From Anaerolineae bacterium (lineage in GTDB: Bacteria > Chloroflexota > Anaerolineae > B4-G1 > SLSP01): 6,280 bases of DNA. Shown piece after piece: positions 1 through 4,823 of the stretch. Position 1 is the stretch's first letter; each line of letters opens with the position of its first letter. Under the pieces are notes generated by a model that saw nothing but the letters and a program-made list of their open reading frames with translations, did not search any database and was not told the DNA's origin. The translations under genes and the position numbers were made by a program. Location of the stretch: the NCBI GenBank assembly GCA_016934645.1, contig JAFGSL010000302.1, positions 1-6,280 on the forward strand, given 5' to 3'.

Positions 1-644
1 CGCATATTGATAGGGCGGAGCGTGAATCCCTCGATCCGATCGCGTGCTTTTTGGGCCACACGCAGTACTTTCGGATTGAGGCCTGTGCCATCCGGTTGGA
101 TGTTCGAGACATCGGCGATGTAGGCGTAGAGATCTTGTGCCTTTACGTAGCCTGCACTCTCGATAAAATCGGCGTAATAGCGTGGGTTGTACGTCAGCAT
201 GGCTACAGGTGTCCCGTTCCATCCGTCAACGAGCAAGCCACATTCCTCATTGGTTGAGAAGTTCGTCGGCCCACGTAGCGTATCCATTCCCTCGCTGCGC
301 ACAAAATCCTCGGCGGCTGCTAGCAGCGCGTGGGCTGCTTCCTCATCCTTCAACACCTCGAACAATCCAAAGAAGCCGACCTTGTCATCCCAATAAGCAT
401 TGTGGTTATGGTTGATGATGCCCGCAATCGTGCCGACGATTTTTCCCTCACGCTGCGCCGTGAAGTAGCGGACTTTGGCGTGTTGGTGGAACGGGTGTCC
501 TTCAGGGTCCATAAACTCCACGCGTTCCGAGATAAGCGGTGGCACCCAATAGGGATCTCCTTTGTAGACTTCCCACATAAAATGGATAAAAGCTTTGCGC
601 TCCGCGGGGGTCTCTGCTGGTTGAATAACCAATTTCCCAGGCAT
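1..644 (-). CDS. GNAT-like (YghO-type) N-acetyltransferase homologue, N-terminal part, runs off left edge
   Basis: Reading the minus strand from the ATG at 644 gives 214 uninterrupted codons to the window edge; the C-terminus is missing. The product begins MPGKLVIQPAETPAERKAF. It carries segments I recognise from the YghO-like group of GNAT-fold proteins: YKGDPYWVPPL (residues 27-37), a beta-strand pair around FTAQREGKIVGTIAGI (61-76), KVGFFGLFE (88-96), and the hallmark RGPTNFSTNEECGLL (124-138), followed by TYNPRYY (151-157) and KAQDLYAY (168-175). Such proteins are cytosolic and usually annotated as acetyltransferases, but I know of no established substrate, so the activity is inferred from the fold. 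The start at 644 is chosen because AAGGAGGA (651-658) lies six bases upstream. An in-frame ATG at 660-662 lies upstream of that SD and would add six residues; it is less likely. The gene is divergent from clpB and has its own promoter. Confidence 0.85.
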   Translation of the reverse strand, partial: MPGKLVIQPAETPAERKAFIHFMWEVYKGDPYWVPPLISERVEFMDPEGHPFHQHAKVRYFTAQREGKIVGTIAGIINHNHNAYWDDKVGFFGLFEVLKDEEAAHALLAAAEDFVRSEGMDTLRGPTNFSTNEECGLLVDGWNGTPVAMLTYNPRYYADFIESAGYVKAQDLYAYIADVSNIQPDGTGLNPKVLRVAQKARDRIEGFTLRPINM

Positions 645-697
645 AATAATTCCTCCTTGCATAGAGTTGACAACAAACTAGGTTGGATGATGTGCGG

Positions 698-725
698 ATT
701 ATAGCTGTTCCTAGATTTAGGTCAA
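698..725 (-). promoter_or_regulatory. sigma-70-type promoter for the YghO-like gene
   Basis: On the minus strand a -35 box TTGACC (720-725) is followed by a 16-base spacer and a consensus -10 box TATAAT (698-703). Transcription should start near 690, giving a leader of about 46 bases before the ATG at 644. This is the best promoter match in the divergent region, and it points away from clpB. The -35 box is overlapped by a 6-bp inverted repeat, TAGATT (712-717) and AATCTA (724-729). Confidence 0.75.
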
Positions 726-729
726 TCTA
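712..729. promoter_or_regulatory. Possible operator: inverted repeat over the -35 box
   Basis: TAGATT and AATCTA form a perfect 6-bp inverted repeat separated by six bases. It covers the spacer end and the -35 box of the minus-strand promoter. The geometry would suit a small dimeric repressor, but I recognise no family-specific motif. An AT-rich repeat this short can occur by chance. Confidence 0.2.
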
Positions 730-805
730 CATCCTGTTAATAGAAATCTTATACCGGGCTAATTTCTTTCTAACATATCCCTCGTATCATTAATGTGGAG
801 GCTTT

Positions 806-841
806 ATGGAATATCTTGAGAAGCTATCCGACTTTGGATAG
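806..841 (+). CDS. Possible 11-codon leader peptide upstream of clpB
   Basis: An ATG at 806 opens a short frame reading MEYLEKLSDFG, with a TAG stop at 839-841. A GGAGG (797-801) lies four bases upstream, so translation initiation is plausible, though the spacing is slightly short. The last codons and the stop lie inside the stem-loop at 821-845, and the clpB SD follows at 858-865. A ribosome translating this frame would unfold the stem, so a translational coupling or attenuation role can be imagined. The peptide has no run of a single amino acid, as would be typical of amino-acid attenuators. The frame may also be chance. Confidence 0.3.
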   Translation: MEYLEKLSDFG

Positions 842-845
842 GCTT
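821..845 (+). repeat. Stem-loop just upstream of the clpB ribosome binding site
   Basis: AAGCTATCC (821-829) pairs with GGATAGGCTT (836-845), giving nine base pairs with one bulged G (842) and a six-base loop GACTTT. It ends 12 bases before the clpB Shine-Dalgarno sequence and leaves it free. It is followed by only three T residues (844-846), all within or beside the stem, so it is not a convincing terminator. Its arms resemble those of the larger inverted repeat downstream of clpB at 3464-3520. Confidence 0.5.
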
Positions 846-870
846 TAGGTGGTGAGTAAGGAGGATATAT

Positions 871-3444
871 ATGGACCCAAATCGTTATACCGAAAAAGCA
901 CAGGAAGCTTTGTTGCGGGCACAGGGACTCGCAAATGAACGCGGTAATCCGCAGATCGATCCTGAGCATCTGCTGCTGGCTCTCTTGGAGCAGAGTGACG
1001 GCATTGTACCACAGATCGTTTTGCGCGTAGGCACCGATCCACAACGCCTGCGTGCGGATCTCGAAGGTGTTATCCGGCGGAAGCCTCAGGCGCATGGCGG
1101 AGCGGTGCCTAATGTATCGCCCGCACTGTCGCGTATCCTCCAGGCGGCGGAGCGCGAGGCTGGCGGTCTGCGCGATGAATATGTAAGCACCGAGCATATC
1201 CTGTCGGCAATGGCCGATTCGAGTGCGGGTGACGTGTCGCGTTTCCTCGCCGCGCAGGGGGTCAACCGCGAGGCTGTGTTGCGTGCGCTGACCTCGATCC
1301 GTGGCGGGCAGCGCGTGACGTCGCAGAACCCGGAGGGGACCTACAATGTCCTTGAAAAATACGGGCGCAATCTCACGCAACTTGCCCATCAGGGTAAACT
1401 CGATCCCGTGATCGGGCGCGATGAGGAAATCCGCCGTGTGATGCAGATTCTCTCGCGGCGCACCAAGAACAATCCCGTCCTCGTCGGCGATGCCGGGGTG
1501 GGAAAGACGGCCATTGTCGAGGGACTGGCGCAGCGTATCGTGCGTGGCGACGTTCCCGAAGGGTTGAAGGAGAAGGAAATCTTCCAGCTTGACATGGGCG
1601 CGTTGATCGCCGGAGCCAAGTATCGTGGCGAGTTCGAGGAGCGACTGAAGGCCGTCCTCAACGAGATCGCGCGCTCTGAGGGCAAGCTCATTATGTTCAT
1701 CGACGAAATGCACACGGTCGTCGGCGCGGGAAAGGCCGAAGGTTCGATGGACGCCGGTAACTTGCTTAAGCCGATGCTGGCGCGTGGTGAACTACATACC
1801 ATCGGTGCGACGACGTTGGACGAATACCGCAAGTACATCGAGAAAGATGCGGCGCTGGAACGGCGCTTCCAGCCGGTCTACGTGGATGAGCCGGACGTCG
1901 CGGATACCATCAGCATCTTACGTGGTTTGAAAGAACGTTACGACGCGCATCACGGCGTCCGCATCCAGGATGCAGCTTTGATTGCTGCAGCGACCTTGAG
2001 CGACCGGTACATCGCCGATCGCCAATTGCCCGACAAGGCCATCGATCTGGTGGATGAGGCTGCTGCTCGATTGCGTCTGGAAATCGACTCCAAACCCGCC
2101 GACCTGGATCAAATTGACCGGCAGGTGATGCAGTTGGAGATCGAGCGCGAGGCGCTTAAGCAGGAGAAAGACAAAGCCAGCAAAGAGCGCTTGCGCAAGC
2201 TAGAGCAAGAATTAGCGAATCTCAAGGAGCAAAGTAATGCCCTGCGCGCGCGTTGGGAACAGGAGAAAGCCGTTATCCAGAAGATTCAGAACATCCAACA
2301 GCAGATGGAGGCGCTCAATGTTGAGATTGAGCAGGCCGAACGCAACAATGATTACGCGGGAGCGGCCAAGCTCCGCTATGGCAGAACGCAGGAATTGGAA
2401 CGCGACCTGGAAGCTGCCGAGGTACGCTTGGCGCAGGTACAGGGCGATCAGCCGCTATTGCGGCAGGAAGTCGGCCCTGAAGAAATCGCACGCGTCGTCT
2501 CGAACTGGACGGGTATTCCTGTCTCTCGACTGCTCGAAGGTGAACGTGAGAAGCTGATGCGCATGGAAGACGAGCTGCACAAGCGCGTCGTCGGGCAGGA
2601 TGAAGCCGTGCGTGCTGTCTCCAATGCCGTCCGCCGGGCGCGGGCGGGCTTGCAGTCGCCGGATCGGCCCATCGGCACGTTTCTCTTCCTGGGACCGACG
2701 GGCGTGGGCAAGACGGAACTGGCGCGTGCATTGGCCGAATTCCTCTTCGACACCGAGGAAGCGATGGTGCGCATTGATATGAGCGAGTACCAGGAGAAGC
2801 ACACTGTCTCGCGTCTTATCGGTGCGCCACCAGGCTACATCGGCTACGACGAGGGTGGGCAACTGACCGAAGCTGTGCGGCGGCGACCTTATAGCGTTCT
2901 GCTGCTGGACGAGATCGAGAAGGCGCACACGGAGGTTTTCAACGTGTTGTTGCAACTGCTCGATGAGGGACGCCTGACTGACGGTCATGGACGCACAGTG
3001 GACTTCACCAACACCATCGTCATTATGACGAGCAATGTTGGCAGCCGTCGGATCAAAGATCTGGGACCGGAAGGCGCGCGTTCGCAAGTGATGGCAGAAC
3101 TAGATCGTACGTTCCGCCCGGAATTCTTGAACCGTATCGACGATACGATCCTCTTTGGCAGCTTGACGCGCGAGGATTTGAAAGCCATCGTCGGTATTCA
3201 GGTGCATGCTTTGCAGAAGCTCCTGCACGAGCGCGGCCTCGACATTGTACTGACCGATGCGGCGGAGACCTACCTGGCGGATGAGGGGTATGATCCGGTC
3301 TATGGCGCGCGTCCACTCAAGCGTGCGATCCAGCGTCACCTCCAAGACCCGCTGGCGCTGGCGGTGTTGGAAGGGCGTTTCACCGAAGGGCAAACGATTC
3401 ACGTCGATGTGCGGGACAACCGGTTGGTTTTTGTCGCGGACTAA
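871..3444 (+). CDS. clpB: ATP-dependent chaperone ClpB (protein disaggregase)
   Basis: This encodes a hexameric cytosolic AAA+ disaggregase that works with DnaK/DnaJ/GrpE to extract polypeptides from aggregates after heat stress. The 857-residue length is typical of bacterial ClpB. The Clp N-terminal repeat domain spans about 1-145. NBD1 has Walker A GDAGVGKT (206-213), pore loop around Tyr251 in [11 protein letters not shown], Walker B LIMFIDE (273-279) and Arg fingers at 331-332. The long coiled-coil middle domain (about 405-530) marks ClpB rather than ClpA or a short ClpC, and includes [13 protein letters not shown] (492-504). NBD2 has Walker A GPTGVGKT (608-615), pore loop GYIGYDEGG (655-663), Walker B with D680/E681, sensor-1 N722, Arg finger R755 and sensor-2 GARPLKR (812-818). 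No ClpP-binding IGF/L loop is evident. The start is fixed by AAGGAGGA at 858-865. It seems monocistronic, ended by the terminator at 3541-3580. Confidence 0.98.
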   Translation: MDPNRYTEKAQEALLRAQGLANERGNPQIDPEHLLLALLEQSDGIVPQIVLRVGTDPQRLRADLEGVIRRKPQAHGGAVPNVSPALSRILQAAEREAGGLRDEYVSTEHILSAMADSSAGDVSRFLAAQGVNREAVLRALTSIRGGQRVTSQNPEGTYNVLEKYGRNLTQLAHQGKLDPVIGRDEEIRRVMQILSRRTKNNPVLVGDAGVGKTAIVEGLAQRIVRGDVPEGLKEKEIFQLDMGALIAGAKYRGEFEERLKAVLNEIARSEGKLIMFIDEMHTVVGAGKAEGSMDAGNLLKPMLARGELHTIGATTLDEYRKYIEKDAALERRFQPVYVDEPDVADTISILRGLKERYDAHHGVRIQDAALIAAATLSDRYIADRQLPDKAIDLVDEAAARLRLEIDSKPADLDQIDRQVMQLEIEREALKQEKDKASKERLRKLEQELANLKEQSNALRARWEQEKAVIQKIQNIQQQMEALNVEIEQAERNNDYAGAAKLRYGRTQELERDLEAAEVRLAQVQGDQPLLRQEVGPEEIARVVSNWTGIPVSRLLEGEREKLMRMEDELHKRVVGQDEAVRAVSNAVRRARAGLQSPDRPIGTFLFLGPTGVGKTELARALAEFLFDTEEAMVRIDMSEYQEKHTVSRLIGAPPGYIGYDEGGQLTEAVRRRPYSVLLLDEIEKAHTEVFNVLLQLLDEGRLTDGHGRTVDFTNTIVIMTSNVGSRRIKDLGPEGARSQVMAELDRTFRPEFLNRIDDTILFGSLTREDLKAIVGIQVHALQKLLHERGLDIVLTDAAETYLADEGYDPVYGARPLKRAIQRHLQDPLALAVLEGRFTEGQTIHVDVRDNRLVFVAD

Positions 3445-3463
3445 TGGTGCTTGATTTAGACTT

Positions 3464-3520
3464 TATCCGAAAATTGTGCTTGCGAGCGTTTTTGGTGCGT
3501 CAACGGCGAATTCTCGGATA
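3464..3520. repeat. Imperfect long inverted repeat downstream of clpB
   Basis: TATCCGAAAATTG (3464-3476) matches the reverse complement of 3508-3520 (TATCCGAGAATTC) at 11 of 13 positions, with an uninterrupted 7-bp outer stem and a 31-base interval. The interval can form small inner pairings such as GCT/AGC (3478-3487). It could be a cruciform or RNA stem in the clpB 3' UTR, or the two ends of a very short non-autonomous mobile element. I see no clear target-site duplication. It lies between the clpB stop and the terminator, so it would be transcribed with clpB. Confidence 0.55.
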
Positions 3521-3540
3521 GGTTCTTAGATCGTTCTGTT

Positions 3541-3580
3541 AACCGGGACGCGGTGCAAACTGCGTCCCGGTTTTCTGTCT
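3541..3580 (+). terminator. Rho-independent terminator after clpB
   Basis: AACCGGGACGC (3541-3551) and GCGTCCCGGTT (3562-3572) form a perfect 11-bp GC-rich stem with a 10-base loop. The stem is followed by a T-rich tail, TTTTCTGTCT (3571-3580). It lies about 97 bases after the clpB stop and ahead of the next promoter, so it separates clpB from the secreted-protein operon. Confidence 0.9.
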
Positions 3581-3600
3581 GCCACGAGTATGTTTCAAAC

Positions 3601-3656
3601 TTGAATTCAACCTAATTGGACATACAATTGACGGTTCTAAAAAATGATTGTACAAT
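3601..3656. promoter_or_regulatory. Cluster of short palindromes around the promoter (candidate operators)
   Basis: The perfect palindromes TTGAATTCAA (3601-3610) and ATTGTACAAT (3647-3656) flank the -35 region. A further inverted pair TACAAT (3623-3628) and ATTGTA (3647-3652) brackets the promoter spacer, and AATTG occurs twice (3614-3618 and 3626-3630). Binding by a dimeric regulator would block RNA polymerase. No specific regulator family is recognised, and the AT-rich composition raises the chance background. Confidence 0.3.
3628..3656 (+). promoter_or_regulatory. sigma-70-type promoter for the secreted-protein operon
   Basis: A -35 box TTGACG (3628-3633), an optimal 17-base spacer and a -10 box TACAAT (3651-3656) each differ from consensus at one position. 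Transcription should start near 3663, giving a leader of roughly 90 bases. The -10 box forms half of a perfect 10-bp palindrome ATTGTACAAT (3647-3656). The -35 box overlaps CAATTG (3625-3630) and the upstream arm TACAAT (3623-3628). Confidence 0.8.
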
Positions 3657-3751
3657 GAGTGTGTCTTCATTTTCTACATCTATCCAACATCATCGTTTCG
3701 TCTCTACACAAATCTTCTATATAGCTTGTTTAGTCATACGGAGGTAGACCA

Positions 3752-4771
3752 ATGAAACCGAATAAGTGGGGGATGGCCGTATTAGCTTTGACCCTGAGTG
3801 TTTTGGTGATATATGGTTTTTTGTTGCTGACGGTTCCCCGGCATACACTAGCTCAGGCGGTACAGGCGCCTACACAACCAGGGGTTGCGATTTCTCCGGG
3901 AGTGACCGGATTGATTGACGCCGGTGATATCGTGACGTACTATCATACGATCACTAATACCGGTACGGCACAGGGGATCTTTTATGTCTCTGCCAGTGCC
4001 TCGGAGGGATGGGAGGTTGAATTCTACAATGTACAATTCCCTGCTGGGACGACCATCATCTTGCCTTTTACGCTACAGGCTGGTGAAGTGGCGACGTTCG
4101 TTGTGCGGCTCACTGTTCCTGCCGCAGTGCGTCCTGGCATAGTCAATACTACCGCTGTTACGGCTACGGTGGTGGAGACCATAGACCCTTACGCGCACGC
4201 AGTCGCCTACAACACAGCCATTGCCGCACGCCATGTGTATCTGCCACTAATTCTGATGAATTACAAGCCTTTCTATAACGGTAACTTCGATCACGGTCTC
4301 AACTGGTGGAGTGTTGCGGGTGTATTGGGTGCGGCCCCCGCTGTGGATCCCGATCAGTCCACGAACCCGGTGGCTCTGATTGGCAATCCTGCTTTTGGTT
4401 GCACCTCAGTTCCAGTAGGCTATGGTAGTCTGAGCCAGTCATTTTCTGTACCAAAAGCCCCTCAAGGAGGGTCTATGCAGATCCAGTTCCGTTATCGTAT
4501 CTACTCCAACGATCAAAATGTGACTTTGGGTGACAATACGGACACCTTCGATGTGTTGGTGAATGATGTCCTTCGATTACGTGATGCTAATCGAGGTGAA
4601 TTCAACTATTGCAACGTACCTCCCTATGACTTGGGCTGGAAGACGGCAGATATTGATTTGGGTGCAGGCGGGTTACTGGTGGAGTTGCTTTTTCAAGTTC
4701 ATAACCGTCCGGACAGACTCTATAACACCTATGTGCTCATCGATGATGTCTCAATCGTGGCGGTGGAGTAA
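3752..4771 (+). CDS. Secreted two-domain protein of unknown function (beta-sandwich plus CBM-like domain)
   Basis: The 339-residue product has a Sec signal peptide: basic start MKPNK, hydrophobic core about 8-28, and an AQA cleavage site at 34-36. Residues about 44-145 resemble an immunoglobulin-like DUF11/NEW3-type repeat (VAISPGVTGLIDAGDIVTYY, then TITNTGTAQG and VVRLTVP). A VYLPLILMN segment (162-170) follows, like YLPL-type motifs I associate with Chloroflexota exported proteins. The C-terminal part (about 175-339) starts NGNFDHGLNWWSV and ends VLIDDVSIVAVE, the typical edges of a jelly-roll carbohydrate-binding-like domain. C217 and C287 could form a disulfide. No catalytic motif or C-terminal anchor is evident. 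An adhesive or ligand-binding extracellular role is inferred from fold only. GGAGG (3740-3744) lies seven bases before the ATG. It is probably the first gene of an operon with the Asp-box gene 51 bp downstream. Confidence 0.85.
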   Translation: MKPNKWGMAVLALTLSVLVIYGFLLLTVPRHTLAQAVQAPTQPGVAISPGVTGLIDAGDIVTYYHTITNTGTAQGIFYVSASASEGWEVEFYNVQFPAGTTIILPFTLQAGEVATFVVRLTVPAAVRPGIVNTTAVTATVVETIDPYAHAVAYNTAIAARHVYLPLILMNYKPFYNGNFDHGLNWWSVAGVLGAAPAVDPDQSTNPVALIGNPAFGCTSVPVGYGSLSQSFSVPKAPQGGSMQIQFRYRIYSNDQNVTLGDNTDTFDVLVNDVLRLRDANRGEFNYCNVPPYDLGWKTADIDLGAGGLLVELLFQVHNRPDRLYNTYVLIDDVSIVAVE

Positions 4772-4804
4772 TCCACTTTAGTTCAATTCGGGCGTAATCA
4801 GTGT

Positions 4805-4823
4805 TGATGCTGGAGGTGCATCA
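4805..4823 (+). promoter_or_regulatory. Hairpin with the ribosome binding site in its loop
   Basis: TGATGC (4805-4810) and GCATCA (4818-4823) are perfect complements enclosing a seven-base loop TGGAGGT, which contains the whole Shine-Dalgarno sequence GGAGGT (4812-4817) of the Asp-box gene. The last paired base is the A of its ATG start. The hairpin could tune initiation by presenting the SD in a loop while partly sequestering the start codon. A direct repeat of GGTGCAT (4815-4821 and 4825-4831) overlaps the 3' arm and offers an alternative GCAT partner. Confidence 0.45.

Larger units (their letters stand above)
645..870. other. Divergent intergenic region between the YghO-like gene and clpB
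   Basis: This AT-rich region holds the minus-strand promoter (698-725), the candidate leader ORF (806-841), the stem-loop (821-845) and the clpB ribosome binding site AAGGAGGA (858-865). I could not place a convincing clpB promoter. The best -10-like hexamer on the plus strand is TATCAT (785-790), and it has only a poor -35 partner near 763-768. No CIRCE element (TTAGCACTC-N9-GAGTGCTAA) and no HspR-type HAIR repeat is present, so HrcA or HspR control of clpB is not supported by this sequence. Confidence 0.7.
3445..3751. other. Intergenic region between clpB and the secreted-protein operon
   Basis: In order, this region holds the inverted repeat at 3464-3520, the intrinsic terminator at 3541-3580, an AT-rich stretch with palindromes and a promoter at 3601-3656, and a pyrimidine-rich leader (about 3663-3739) with no obvious structure. 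The ribosome binding site GGAGG (3740-3744) closes it. I see no additional gene here on either strand. Confidence 0.75.

Noticed and set aside
667..672. A perfect TTGACA on the plus strand as a clpB -35 box
   Set aside because: No -10-like hexamer lies 15-19 bases downstream; the nearest AT-rich hexamer is 24 bases away and belongs to the minus-strand promoter.
51..704. Several plus-strand open frames of 68-124 codons
   Set aside because: They overlap the minus-strand YghO-like gene, which has family-specific motifs, an SD and a promoter; the plus frames have none.
645..870. CIRCE (HrcA), HAIR (HspR) or sigma-32-type heat-shock sites before clpB
   Set aside because: CTTGAG at 815-820 looked like half of a HAIR repeat, but the second half ACTCAAG is missing; no CIRCE arms or CCCCAT-type -10 box were found.
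790..1713. A 307-codon open frame on the minus strand inside clpB
   Set aside because: It is fully antisense to the well-supported N-terminal and NBD1 coding sequence of clpB, has no recognisable domain, and is explained by codon bias of the opposite strand.
2455..3087. A 210-codon minus-strand open frame within clpB NBD2
   Set aside because: It is an antisense shadow of conserved AAA+ motifs and shows no recognisable protein family.
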